Positions 9,635-18,389 of a stretch of DNA of 64,000 nucleotides are shown here, piece after piece. Origin of the DNA: Phycisphaerales bacterium (GTDB taxonomy: Bacteria; Planctomycetota; Phycisphaerae; Tepidisphaerales; Tepidisphaeraceae); assembly GCA_020853095.1 (NCBI GenBank), contig JADYZN010000055.1, positions 124,001 through 188,000 on the forward strand, given 5' to 3'. The first letter of the stretch is position 1; every line of letters begins with the position of its first letter. The notes under the pieces were generated by a model. The model made no database searches. It was not told the DNA's origin and saw only the letters and a program-made list of their open reading frames with translations. The position numbers and the translations under genes are program-made.

Positions 9635-9705
9635 GAGAAAAATCGTATCAACACGCAGTGGCCATTCCCATCGAGAATTTCATTTCGTGGGTTACACTCT
9701 CACCC

Positions 9706-10266
9706 ATGCAGGCCGACATTGACCGCGTATTGATTTCCCGCAGCCAGATCGCCGACCGCGTGCGCGAGTTGGCGGAGCGGATCACCGCCGATCATTCGCC
9801 ACCGGCGATGATGGACGGTGAAATCACCATCGTTCCCATCCTCACCGGCGCGGTCATTTTCTGCGCCGATTTGATCCGCCACATGCCCCTGGCCATGAAA
9901 ATCGGCCTGATCACCGTCAGCAGCTATCCGGGGACCGCCCTGCGATCACAGGGCGCGCAACTTCTCGGCCGGCAACTGGGGGACATTCGCGGCCGGCACG
10001 TCCTGCTGGTCGATGACATTCTCGATTCCGGCGGCACGCTTCGGCTGGTGACGCCGATCCTGCGACAGCTTGGCCCGGCCAGCGTCAAAACCTGCGTTTT
10101 TTTACGCAAAGACCGCCCGGCCGCCCGCGAAGTCCATGCCGATTACGTGGGTTTTGACATCCCCGACCAATTCGTCGTCGGCTATGGGTTGGACTATGAT
10201 GATTATTATCGCAACCTGCCGGAGATCGTGACCCTCCGGCCGGCCGCCATGGGAAAATCATCGTGA
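9706..10266 (+). CDS. hpt: Hypoxanthine phosphoribosyltransferase
   Basis: 186 residues. Converts hypoxanthine or guanine plus PRPP into IMP or GMP in purine salvage. The PRPP-binding signature VLLVDDILDSGGTL is intact, with the upstream VPILTGAVIFCADL loop and the C-terminal YGLDYDDYYRNLPEI. ATG 9706 is chosen because homology starts there; an in-frame ATG at 9658 would add 16 residues unlike the family. The stop overlaps the start of the next gene (GTGA). Confidence 0.95.
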   Translation: MQADIDRVLISRSQIADRVRELAERITADHSPPAMMDGEITIVPILTGAVIFCADLIRHMPLAMKIGLITVSSYPGTALRSQGAQLLGRQLGDIRGRHVLLVDDILDSGGTLRLVTPILRQLGPASVKTCVFLRKDRPAAREVHADYVGFDIPDQFVVGYGLDYDDYYRNLPEIVTLRPAAMGKSS

Positions 10267-10874
10267 AACGTCAACTTCAATCCCCCCTCGAAATGCAATC
10301 CGGCGAACATGGCGCCGCCGCCGCGTCGCCGGCCTCGGTCCCCATGACCACCTCGCTGGCGACGTTGCTCACCCAGCACATTTTGCGCGATGGGGAGCTG
10401 GTGATCCTGATCCTCAAGCCCTCGCTCTGGTTCATCCTTTTCAACTCGTTGAGATTCATCGCATCCGTGGCGATTCTCCTGATCGCGGCCATCCTGCTCG
10501 ATCCGCACCTGCCGGGCAACAACCGCCAGATCATCGAGATCGGCATCTTCATCATCGGCGGCCGGCTGATGTGGTCCGTGCTTCAGTGGATGGGCCGGCT
10601 GTACGTCCTGACGGACCTGCGCATCCTGCGGCTGTCGGGCGTCTTTTATCCGGAGATATTCGATTGCCCTTTGCGCAAGGTGGCCCGCGCCCGGCTCATT
10701 GTGACGCTGGCCGACCGGATTTTTGGCGTTGGTTCGATTGAGATCATCCCCTTTGATGACACCTACCCCATCGGCCTGTGGCAGATGATCGCCCACCCGC
10801 GTCAAATCCACCGCCAGGTCGTCGCCACCATCCACCGCGCCAAACAAGGGGGCCTCGGCGGCATGGCCGGATAA
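10263..10874 (+). CDS. Bacterial PH-domain (DUF304-like) membrane protein
   Basis: 203 residues, GTG start overlapping the hpt stop by four bases. Two membrane helices (around FILFNSLRFIASVAILLIAA and IIEIGIFIIGGRLMW) are followed by a YVLTDLRILRLSGVF segment and a beta-rich domain that fits the bacterial PH-like family. No catalytic residues. Role unknown; the tight coupling with hpt may only reflect shared expression. Confidence 0.8.
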   Translation: MKRQLQSPLEMQSGEHGAAAASPASVPMTTSLATLLTQHILRDGELVILILKPSLWFILFNSLRFIASVAILLIAAILLDPHLPGNNRQIIEIGIFIIGGRLMWSVLQWMGRLYVLTDLRILRLSGVFYPEIFDCPLRKVARARLIVTLADRIFGVGSIEIIPFDDTYPIGLWQMIAHPRQIHRQVVATIHRAKQGGLGGMAG

Positions 10875-10900
10875 TTTGTTGTTATAACCTAAACAAGCTA

Positions 10901-11728
10901 TTAGCTTTCCGTTGCAACATCACTTTTCGTCACCAAGGGTTCGGGTGCTGGAATGGTCGTCTGTGATTTATCGTTTGATGATTTTGAAACTCGTAAAGAT
11001 TTTGTTTCAGACCGATTCACGCGACGGGAAGCCGCTTCAGCTTCTGGGCCTTCCATAACATCGCGCTTCAGCACTTCGTTACGCAACACTGCGGTGATCT
11101 CATCATCATTTACAAGCACTTCCACGATACGACGAAGTTCACGGCGTATGCAGGCAACAACATTATTGTTGTTCAATAGTAACGCGGCCAATGTATAACG
11201 ACTGGTGGCGTCCTGCCGATCGCGCAATACGATTTGTGCACCCTTCAAAAATCCTTCTTTTGTGATGGGATAGAGCTGCTCTAAGTGGGCATCTTTGCGG
11301 GTTTCGATTGTGGTAATGTCAATTTCCGTGAGTAGCCGCTTGTCGATAGGTTTGGCGAAAATTACCTGATACAGCCGCCAGATGGAACCATTCGTGAGAA
11401 TTACCCATTCCACGCCCTGATTCGCAGCGTAATCTACAGCCTGTTTGACATGGCGATCGTCCAGAGCGGTGCCGGCGGCCTTTACCTCTACCAACTCCGT
11501 AAGTTTGTCGTCGAGCTTGATTGCCAGATCACAAAAGGTGCCACGGATGGCGTATTCTCCGGTGAGGTCGGCGTATTTATCGTAGCCAAAGATTTCTGAA
11601 AGAATGTCCTTGACTATAGTTACTGTATCAGCCTCAGACACATCCCGTGCCTTAAGTTGCTGAACAATTGGCACCAGTCGCTTGAGACCCGCAATCATCC
11701 TATCTCGCACTCGAGCTGAAATTGCCAC
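10901..11728 (-). CDS. Orphan protein with type I restriction R-subunit N-terminal nuclease domain
   Basis: 275 residues. The region around residues 40-120 matches the HSDR_N fold: an Asp in TFCDLAIKL and the E-x-K pair in ELVEVKAAG form a PD-(D/E)xK nuclease centre, followed by QAVDYAANQGVEWVILTNG and WRLYQV. There is no helicase domain and no hsdM or hsdS nearby, so this is not a classical restriction system. The gene is less GC-rich than its neighbours. Similar stand-alone proteins occur in many genomes with unknown role. Confidence 0.85.
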   Translation of the reverse strand: MAISARVRDRMIAGLKRLVPIVQQLKARDVSEADTVTIVKDILSEIFGYDKYADLTGEYAIRGTFCDLAIKLDDKLTELVEVKAAGTALDDRHVKQAVDYAANQGVEWVILTNGSIWRLYQVIFAKPIDKRLLTEIDITTIETRKDAHLEQLYPITKEGFLKGAQIVLRDRQDATSRYTLAALLLNNNNVVACIRRELRRIVEVLVNDDEITAVLRNEVLKRDVMEGPEAEAASRRVNRSETKSLRVSKSSNDKSQTTIPAPEPLVTKSDVATES

Positions 11729-11797
11729 AATAAACCTCCTTTTGAAATGAGGACTAACTTTTCTTATCTATCCGGTCAGTTTCCCATCACTGATAAC

Positions 11798-12163
11798 TCA
11801 TCCGCCCGTCCGCCGGGGCACGCCCGACCGGTTGACATCCGCCCCGAACGTCTGGTTGTGACCCACCTGTTTGTGACCGGCCGGCAGGTTCGAGCGTTTG
11901 GCGACCGGCGTGCCGATGCTGTTGAGCAGGTTGTCCATCCCCTGCAGGTGCGGCTTGTTGACCGAATCCTTGAGGTTCTTGAACGCGCTGGATTCCGATT
12001 TTGCTTCCGCCGGCCGATTGGCCGTGTTTGCCCGCGCCAGCAGCAACTTGGCGGCCGACTGTGCCGCCAGCGAGGTGTCGATGGGCGATGCGGATGAACC
12101 GGCGGATGGCCGCTTGTCGGCCGACTTGGTGGAGGAGGAGGTTGATTTCTTTGCTTTTGCCAT
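11798..12163 (-). CDS. Small hypothetical protein
   Basis: 121 residues from ATG 12163. The N terminus is Lys/Ser-rich and disordered-looking (MAKAKKSTSSSTKSADKRP), the middle is helical and Ala-rich, and the C terminus is Gly/Asn/Arg-rich (PAGHKQVGHNQTFGAD). No membrane segment or signal peptide. I do not recognise a family. Codon-position composition looks like a real gene and nothing on the opposite strand is convincing. Confidence 0.55.
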   Translation of the reverse strand: MAKAKKSTSSSTKSADKRPSAGSSASPIDTSLAAQSAAKLLLARANTANRPAEAKSESSAFKNLKDSVNKPHLQGMDNLLNSIGTPVAKRSNLPAGHKQVGHNQTFGADVNRSGVPRRTGG

Positions 12164-12210
12164 GGCGATGATTGTACCACCTGCCCGGATGCTTGCCATG
12201 GAGCCAATTT

Positions 12211-12636
12211 TCAGGCCGGCAAAGTCAACGACCCATCCTCGCCCAATGCGAATCCGGGATTCCAGGCCACTTCCCAGGGGTGTCCATCCGGATCGGCGAA
12301 ATAGCCGCTGTAACCACCCCAGAAGACATCCTGCGCCGGCTTCAATAATTTCCCGCCGGCTTGTTGGGCCTCTTCCAATATCCGGTCCACATCCTGTCGT
12401 TGCCGAACGTTGTACGCCAGGGTGATGCCGCCAAACCCACTCCCGCCGGGGGGCAATTTCGCATCCTCCGCCAGCGCATCACGGCCATACAACCCCAGCG
12501 CCATCCCTCCAAGCTGAAAGAAAACCACCGCCTCCTCGCTGGCCGACGAGGCCTTCCATCCCAACTTTTCATAAAACCGGCGGCTTTTGCCCACGTCCGC
12601 CACGCCCAGGGTGATCAGGCTGATTCGTTGTTCCAT
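12211..12636 (-). CDS. VOC (glyoxalase/bleomycin-resistance fold) family protein
   Basis: 141 residues starting MEQRISLITLGVADVGKSRR, typical of VOC proteins, with FYEKLGWKAS and the C-terminal GYFADPDGHPWEVAWNP that carries a metal-ligand position. These are metal-dependent enzymes or binding proteins of diverse substrate; the substrate cannot be told. ATG 12636 is chosen over an in-frame ATG at 12672 because family homology begins at residue 1 there. Confidence 0.9.
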   Translation of the reverse strand: MEQRISLITLGVADVGKSRRFYEKLGWKASSASEEAVVFFQLGGMALGLYGRDALAEDAKLPPGGSGFGGITLAYNVRQRQDVDRILEEAQQAGGKLLKPAQDVFWGGYSGYFADPDGHPWEVAWNPGFALGEDGSLTLPA

Positions 12637-12684
12637 GGACCAGACCATACCGACGCGGAAACGATCTTCCAAGACAATTCCAAT

Positions 12685-13785
12685 CTACGCATCCTCGATG
12701 CATCGCATCATGAAATCATACGCCTCCGGCGGGGTTTCGGCCGGTATCGAAGCGGTGCCGAGAACCACTCCGCCTTCGCGGGCCAGTTCGATCAGCGGTC
12801 GCAGATGGTCCTGAATCTCGCGCCGATTGTTGCGTTGCAGTATCTGCGTGTTGCAAACGCCCCCCAGCAGGACCAGCTTCCGGCCGTATTTTCTCTTTAA
12901 TTCCATCAGGCTTGGGTTGCACCTCGGCTCGATCGGATTGATCCCCTCAAAGCCGCACTCGATCAGCAACTCCAGCAGCGGCTGGACGTTCCCATCGCTG
13001 TGAAAAATGAAATGCCGACAACCGGCCTGCCGGCATGTCTGGATGATCCGGTGGTATCGCGGCAGCAGATAGCGTTCAAACATCCGCGGGCTGAACACCG
13101 GACCGATCAACCCCGCCATGTCGTCGTTGACGATCATGCCCGTCTCCCAGGTGTTGGTCCGCCGTAGGTTCTGCAGCGCCATCTCCTGCAGATACGCTGC
13201 GACGCGATCAAACAGGGCATCGCAGAAGGATTCATCGGATGCCATGTCGATCAGCAGGTTTTCCTCACCTCGGAAAAACTGGCTGCGAATGAAGATGCCG
13301 CCGATCTTGGCGAACGCGCATTGTCCCAGCCGATTCACCTGTTCCATCTGCCGGCCCAGGTCGTGGTATCTCGATTCAAGCGTTGGCGGGTCGAAATCAA
13401 GGCGATCCAAGTCGGCCGGCTCTTTCAACATCCGGTCGATCACCTGGCTGAAATACGTTTTTGATGAGGTGCGGACGGTGCAACCCCAGCCATCGTTGTG
13501 GATTTCGTATTCCCCCTCATGATGCAACAGCCCGGCCTGGCGGAAGAAAAAACGCTCATCGCCCATGACTTCCTCGGTGTCGTTGCGATAGTGCGTCAGC
13601 GGATGGGCCTTCTCATCGTCGCCAAATCCCATGTATCGCCGCCACCGCCCGACGAAACCCTCTTCAAATCCGGGAGACCAGACGGCGATGGTCCCGGTCG
13701 GTTCATGGTGCATAGCGCCCAACACGCGCTGCCTGCCCGATGAACGCCCGGACTGGATGTCATCAACCCTTGTCATGGCATCCAT
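12685..13785 (-). CDS. Uroporphyrinogen decarboxylase (URO-D) family protein
   Basis: 366 residues. It belongs to the broad URO-D/cobalamin methyltransferase superfamily rather than to HemE itself: it has RVLGAMHHEP at the start, the FIFHSDGNVQPLLELLIECG barrel segment, GINPIEPRC, and KLVLLGGVCN. In planctomycetes many such paralogs exist with unknown, possibly methyltransferase, roles. The reading frame continues open for 114 codons upstream of 13785, but that part runs into the end of the next gene and has no family similarity, so ATG 13785 is used. Confidence 0.85.
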   Translation of the reverse strand: MDAMTRVDDIQSGRSSGRQRVLGAMHHEPTGTIAVWSPGFEEGFVGRWRRYMGFGDDEKAHPLTHYRNDTEEVMGDERFFFRQAGLLHHEGEYEIHNDGWGCTVRTSSKTYFSQVIDRMLKEPADLDRLDFDPPTLESRYHDLGRQMEQVNRLGQCAFAKIGGIFIRSQFFRGEENLLIDMASDESFCDALFDRVAAYLQEMALQNLRRTNTWETGMIVNDDMAGLIGPVFSPRMFERYLLPRYHRIIQTCRQAGCRHFIFHSDGNVQPLLELLIECGFEGINPIEPRCNPSLMELKRKYGRKLVLLGGVCNTQILQRNNRREIQDHLRPLIELAREGGVVLGTASIPAETPPEAYDFMMRCIEDA

Positions 13786-13850
13786 TCTATCACCGCCAAT
13801 CATCGCCCTCTTTGTCGCGAACCGCCGTCTTTTTACCCGAATCCATCGCG

Positions 13851-13893
13851 CCAAAAATAAAAACCGCCGGGCGGAAGGTCTCCGCGCCGGCGG
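13851..13893 (-). terminator. Intrinsic terminator of the LEPR-XLL/RTX surface protein gene
   Basis: Read on the - strand: stem CCGCCGG / CCGGCGG extended by GCGGA / TCCGC with one bulged base, then TTTTTATTTTT. It lies about 35 bases after the stop at 13929. Confidence 0.85.
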
Positions 13894-13928
13894 TGTAATG
13901 GGGTCTTGCCGTGACTGGCTTGGGTCGA

Positions 13929-16481
13929 TCAGGCGATGGACGCTCCCTTGCCGCTCAACAGTGAACCGAGGTTCACCGACGGGTTGGCCGCCAGGTCCTG
14001 AATCGCGTCGGTCTTGACCTGCGAGAAGGCGTTCCATTCGTCGATGGTCAACAGCCCCCGGCCGTTCCATCCCTTCCAGACGTACAGGTATGAACCCGGC
14101 TCGGTGGTGGAGGGCTTGAGCATCCACCGGTTGTTGTCGATCGACTTGAAACTGTTGAGGTTGTAATCGTAGACGTTCACCGCGGCGTGGTCGCCGTCGC
14201 CGCCTTTCAAATTGGGGGCGTAGAAGGTGTTGCCTTCCATGGTGATGCCGCTGGCCGGGCCTTCCAGCTTCAGGAAGTTGCCGTAGGTTCCGTAATCGAC
14301 CGAGACGTTGTTCAACACGTACAGGTCCACCACGCCGCGGTTATAGGCGCTGTTGAAACCCTGCACCTCGATGGTGGTGGTGTTGTCGCGTTGAATGTAG
14401 TTGTTGCGGAGCATCACGTGTTCCGAGCCGTGATTGACCGACAACTCGGTCTTTTCCAGCGTGTTGTTCTCGATCACCGCCCAGCGGGTGCGATCCTGCG
14501 TGGGAGCGCCATCGGCCCCCAGCGGCCCGACGCCGATCCCGCCGATGCTCGCCTTGTTGTTGGTGACGTAGGCGTGCTCGCCGGTCTGGATGACGATCGA
14601 TCCCTTGGAATAGTCGGCCGAATCGCCCTGGCCGCGCCGGTCGAGATTGGTGAAGTCGTTGTACGCCAGCAGGGCACGGTCAAAATACGCCATGCGGACG
14701 ACGTGCTGGCGGGTGACGTTGGCCACCTTGTTGCCCAGGAAGACCGCATCCTGACCCTGAAGCCAGGTGAAGTAGTTGCGCACGCCGGTGGCCAGCGGGG
14801 CGGTGTTGTCCTGCACCAGCAGGCCGCTGTCCAGGCCGCTGGCGTTGATGGCGTCGTTGACGTTGCGGAATTCGACGTTGCGGATCGTGATGTGCCGGCC
14901 CAGAACGTAAATCCCGTTGACGTTGATGTTGTCGGCCACGTTGCCGCGCGGCGACTGGTCCGAATCCAGCACCAGGTCCTGCATGGTGACGTAATTGGAC
15001 GACTCGGCCACCATGGCGAAGATCGCGGCGTTGGGATCGCGGATCGTGGACCGCAGGATCGGCTTGTCGCCGCTGCCGTACGCGCCGATCTGCACATCCT
15101 TGAACGGCACGTGCATGCCGGTGGAGGTGGTGATGGTGTCGCCACGCTTAAACAGCAGGCGGGAATTGTCGGTCAGCAGGTCCTGCGCCCGGATCAGCGA
15201 TTTGATCGGCGAATCGGGGGACAGGCCGCTGTTGTTGTCGTTGCCGTTGGCGGCGACGTAGATCGTCCGGCGGTTGTCGGAGGCGATGTTGATCGTCACC
15301 GACGAGCTGGAGGTCTTGCCGGCGTCGTTGGTCACCCGCAAGGTCAGCGTGTACTGGCCCGGCCGGTCGTAAACGTGAGCGGCGTTAAAACCCTGCAGCT
15401 TGTTGTACTTGCCGCTGGTGTCTCCAAAGTCCCATTCAAACTTGGCGTTCAGCAGCGTGCCGTGATTCAAGGTCGAATTCAACGCATGAACAAAGACCGA
15501 CTTGCCGGCCACGCCAGATGTTTCCGATGCGACAATGACCGCCTTGGGCGCGGAGGCATCGTTGGTCGGCGGCGGGGTCGGCGTGGGAGTTGGCGTTGGG
15601 GTCGGAGTGGGCTTGGGAGTGGGTGTGGGAGTCGGAGTTGGTGTCGGTGTCGGAGTTGGTTTTGGCGTTGGCGTGGGAGTGGGTGTCGGGGTCGGCGTGG
15701 ATGGAGAGACATCGCTCCCCTGCAGGATGTTTTTGCCGCTGCCACCGTCGAGCTTGTCCACATCCGAGCCGCCATCGACCAGGTCATCGCCATCTTCGCC
15801 ATAGAGCGAATCGCGGCCGCTTTCGCCCCGCAGGGTGTCGTTGCCCGTGCCGCCATAGATCAGGTCGTTGCCCGAACCGCCGCTGAGGCTGTCGTTGCCG
15901 GCATAACCATAAATACGGTCATCGCCGCTGCCCCCCAGGATCGTGTCATGTCCCGATCCTCCGGTGATCTTGTCATTGCCGCCGCGCGCATCGACGTAGA
16001 CGCCCCGGGTCAGCCGCGGATCGATCCAGATGGTGTCGTTGCGGTCGCCGCCGTAAACCTTGATGGCGGTGACGCGAGACAGCAGCACCGAACGGGTCGC
16101 GTTGCCGGCGACGCCGTTGAGGATCAACCCTTCGCTGCTGAGCTTGACGTTGATGGTGTTGTCGCTGGAGCTGTTGCCGGTGATCGTCAGCACGCCATTG
16201 TAATAATTGACGCTGGAGAGCAGCCGTCGGTCCTCCAGGGATTCGAGCGTCGCCAGGCCCGTGCTGGAGATGCACGCCCGCTGAACCATCGGGTTGTAGA
16301 TTCCGAATCGCGCTTCGAGCACTTCATCGAGCGTCAGCCGGATCGGTTGGGCGGAGGATTGCCGCCGGCCCATGCGATCGGCCCAGCGGGATTGAATGAA
16401 CTTTAAGACGTTACGGGTCGCACGGACGACGGTGAACGCACTGTGGGCGCACAAATTGCGCGCGCAGAATCCTTGTTCCAT
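13929..16481 (-). CDS. Large surface protein: LEPR-XLL motif, RTX repeats, TP linker, PKD domain, beta-helix
   Basis: 850 residues. Order: a basic N-terminal stretch with the planctomycete LEPR-XLL-type motif [11 protein letters not shown] at residues 80-90; an N-terminal beta domain; about nine GGxGxDxxx calcium-binding RTX nonapeptides at 165-255; a Thr-Pro repeat linker at about 261-308; a PKD-type domain at about 310-400 ([25 protein letters not shown]); then a right-handed beta-helix-like region to the end, starting [15 protein letters not shown]. The LEPR-XLL motif is found at the N terminus of giant exported planctomycete proteins. Expected role is calcium-stabilised binding or degradation of polysaccharide outside the cell; catalytic residues are not obvious. 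Confidence 0.88.
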   Translation of the reverse strand: MEQGFCARNLCAHSAFTVVRATRNVLKFIQSRWADRMGRRQSSAQPIRLTLDEVLEARFGIYNPMVQRACISSTGLATLESLEDRRLLSSVNYYNGVLTITGNSSSDNTINVKLSSEGLILNGVAGNATRSVLLSRVTAIKVYGGDRNDTIWIDPRLTRGVYVDARGGNDKITGGSGHDTILGGSGDDRIYGYAGNDSLSGGSGNDLIYGGTGNDTLRGESGRDSLYGEDGDDLVDGGSDVDKLDGGSGKNILQGSDVSPSTPTPTPTPTPTPKPTPTPTPTPTPTPTPKPTPTPTPTPTPTPPPTNDASAPKAVIVASETSGVAGKSVFVHALNSTLNHGTLLNAKFEWDFGDTSGKYNKLQGFNAAHVYDRPGQYTLTLRVTNDAGKTSSSSVTINIASDNRRTIYVAANGNDNNSGLSPDSPIKSLIRAQDLLTDNSRLLFKRGDTITTSTGMHVPFKDVQIGAYGSGDKPILRSTIRDPNAAIFAMVAESSNYVTMQDLVLDSDQSPRGNVADNINVNGIYVLGRHITIRNVEFRNVNDAINASGLDSGLLVQDNTAPLATGVRNYFTWLQGQDAVFLGNKVANVTRQHVVRMAYFDRALLAYNDFTNLDRRGQGDSADYSKGSIVIQTGEHAYVTNNKASIGGIGVGPLGADGAPTQDRTRWAVIENNTLEKTELSVNHGSEHVMLRNNYIQRDNTTTIEVQGFNSAYNRGVVDLYVLNNVSVDYGTYGNFLKLEGPASGITMEGNTFYAPNLKGGDGDHAAVNVYDYNLNSFKSIDNNRWMLKPSTTEPGSYLYVWKGWNGRGLLTIDEWNAFSQVKTDAIQDLAANPSVNLGSLLSGKGASIA
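15562..15702 (-). repeat. Thr-Pro dipeptide repeat linker inside the RTX surface protein
   Basis: A low-complexity stretch of GGAGTT/GGCGTT/GGTGTC-type hexamers (as written on the + strand) encoding repeated Thr-Pro with occasional Lys-Pro. It is a typical extended linker between secreted modules and is prone to length variation. Confidence 0.9.
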
Positions 16482-16896
16482 TTACATTCCTTTTACAACA
16501 GAAAACAGCTTGGACATTCAGGAAGGAACTCGAGTGAAACCAGCCCGTAGGTCTCAGCCCTCCGATGTCAATAAACCCCATCTATGAGAGATGGACAGGC
16601 CATGCAAGCGGAAAGTCGGCGAAAAATAAATCTTTTTTTTCAGGCGACCTCGGCAAAATACCGAAAATGGCTCGTATTTTCAGATATATCCATCACTTGC
16701 GCGTCTTGGCGAAGAATCTCCATAAGAATGAAATTTGTCGAAAAATTTTGATTCCATCGGTCTATTCTCCTTGTTCAATTTGATACATCGACATCCCATT
16801 TTTTTTCTGCTAAGGTCCGGTTGTGAAAAATCCCTCTTGGCGAATCATGGATGGATGGTGTATTGGATTGATCAGTGGCAGACGCATGGAGGAGCC
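16482..16896. other. AT-rich intergenic region between divergent genes
   Basis: 415 bases with clearly lower GC than the flanks, separating the RTX surface protein gene (-) from the nitrate operon (+). It must hold both promoters, but I see no convincing -35/-10 pair or operator. Small open frames here (for example 16565-16783) have no coding character. A GGAGGAG ribosome binding site at 16888-16894 belongs to the first nitrate gene. Confidence 0.6.
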
Positions 16897-17976
16897 ATGA
16901 TCGCCGAAAAATGGAAGGCCGGAACGTGGGCCTTGTTGTGTACGGTGGGGCTGGCGTTTTTGATTGTTTTCGGATCGCGCAACCTGGTCCATTTCGACGC
17001 GGCGCTGGTGGGTTATACGTTCGCCGTCCTGTTCGCGACCTTCGGGATCGTCTATCGCTATGCGATGTGGCTGCAACGGCCGCCGACGCGCATGTACTGG
17101 TGGCGGGGATGGCAGGTCTTTTTATTCCGCCCGCAGTTTTTGTTGACCAACCTGGTGGAACTGGGCCGGCGATTCGGCAAGGAATTCGTCGCCAATCATT
17201 TCATCTGGAAACGCGGCAAACTCCGCTGGGGCGCGCATTGGCTGATCATGTGGGGATGCCTCCTGGCCGCCGCGATCACCTTTCCGCTGGTCTTCGGCTG
17301 GATTCACTTTGAAACGCTGCCGGGGGACATGGAATGGTATCGCACCTACGTCTTCGGGTTCCCCACCATCGCCTTCCCGATCCATTCGTTGTTCGCCTTT
17401 TTCATCTTTCACGGGCTGGTCTGGGCGTCGTTCCTGGTCATCGGCGGCGTCATGCTGGCGATGCGCCGGCGCATGATCGACCACGGGGCGGCCGCCGTGC
17501 AGCAGTTCGGCGAGGATTTCCTCCCCCTGATCCTTCTGTTCGCCATCAGCGTGACCGGACTGATGCTGACGGCCAGCTATACGTGGATGAAGGGTTATGC
17601 CTATGACTTTCTGGCCATCCTGCACGCGATCACGGTCATCTTCACGCTGATCTGGCTGCCGTTCGGAAAATTCTTCCATATCTTCCAGCGTCCCGCGCAG
17701 CTGGGCGTCAGTTTTTACAAGGATGTCGGCCGTCAATCCCCCCAGGCCCGCTGCAAACGATGCGATCAACCCTACGCATCGCAAATGATGATCCGCGACC
17801 TGAAGATCGTCGAGAAACAACTTGGCTACAACTACGAAATGGATGGCCGGCACGGCGCTTCCCATTACCAGGAAATCTGCCCGCGCTGCCGGCGGGCCTT
17901 GTTTGGCCTGTCCAACGGCACGTTGTGGGCCAAAGCCCAAAGTGAACAGGTCCTGACTCAAAGAGATCAACCATGA
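16897..17976 (+). CDS. NarI/HdrE-like membrane cytochrome b subunit with C-terminal zinc-ribbon-like domain
   Basis: 359 residues from ATG 16897, which has a strong GGAGGAG site; the open frame extends upstream to 16735 without ribosome binding site or homology. About six membrane helices carry histidines in [14 protein letters not shown] and [18 protein letters not shown] followed by [11 protein letters not shown], the arrangement of the NarI/DsrM/HdrE di-haem quinol oxidase group. The cytoplasmic C terminus has two CxxC pairs (CKRCDQ and CPRCRR) that could hold zinc or iron. As first gene of the nitrate unit it probably passes quinol electrons to the ferredoxin and nitrate reductase subunits. 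Haem ligation is inferred. Confidence 0.8.
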   Translation: MIAEKWKAGTWALLCTVGLAFLIVFGSRNLVHFDAALVGYTFAVLFATFGIVYRYAMWLQRPPTRMYWWRGWQVFLFRPQFLLTNLVELGRRFGKEFVANHFIWKRGKLRWGAHWLIMWGCLLAAAITFPLVFGWIHFETLPGDMEWYRTYVFGFPTIAFPIHSLFAFFIFHGLVWASFLVIGGVMLAMRRRMIDHGAAAVQQFGEDFLPLILLFAISVTGLMLTASYTWMKGYAYDFLAILHAITVIFTLIWLPFGKFFHIFQRPAQLGVSFYKDVGRQSPQARCKRCDQPYASQMMIRDLKIVEKQLGYNYEMDGRHGASHYQEICPRCRRALFGLSNGTLWAKAQSEQVLTQRDQP

Positions 17977-18362
17977 GTGAACCCACCGAGCGATTGCGTG
18001 AACACCCCGACAACCGTTTCGCCGCCGGCCAGCATCTGATCGACATCCATCAGGTGGCCCAGCGGTTATCGGCCGAGCCGTTGCAGGGCAAACGCATGCA
18101 CCGCCAGGAAACGATCTACAAACACAGCTCCGCGACCATCGCGCTGTTCATCTTTGAACAAGGAGCCAACCTGCCGGAACACGTCGCCGAAGGCGTGGTC
18201 AGCGTGCAGGTGTTGCAGGGCAAACTGCGGATGAACGTCCAAGGCCAGTCCAATGAACTGTCGGCCGGCCAGATCCTGGTGCTGGCGCCGGGGGTCAAAC
18301 ACGATGCCAGCGCATTAGAACCGTCGCAAATGCTGTTGACGGTTTGTCTACAGGCTAGGTGA
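17973..18362 (+). CDS. Cupin domain protein
   Basis: 129 residues. Single small cupin barrel: [20 protein letters not shown] holds the first motif, followed by [14 protein letters not shown] and [16 protein letters not shown] for the second, with candidate metal-binding histidines at PEH and VKHD. Its start overlaps the stop of the membrane cytochrome gene (ATGA), so it belongs to the nitrate unit. It may sense or bind a small ligand or metal; its role with nitrate reductase is unknown. Confidence 0.88.
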   Translation: MSEPTERLREHPDNRFAAGQHLIDIHQVAQRLSAEPLQGKRMHRQETIYKHSSATIALFIFEQGANLPEHVAEGVVSVQVLQGKLRMNVQGQSNELSAGQILVLAPGVKHDASALEPSQMLLTVCLQAR

Positions 18363-18389
18363 AGTTAAGTCAAAGCGAGCACAGTAGTT

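Noticed and set aside
10901-11728. A type I restriction-modification system
   Set aside because: Only the nuclease-type N-terminal domain is present; no methylase, specificity or helicase gene is near.
14187-16406. Long open frame on the + strand opposite the RTX surface protein
   Set aside because: Its sequence mirrors the repeat composition of the real gene and matches no family; the - strand has clear modules.
16565-16783. Small + strand frame in the AT-rich intergenic region
   Set aside because: No ribosome binding site, no signal or domain, and composition of non-coding DNA.
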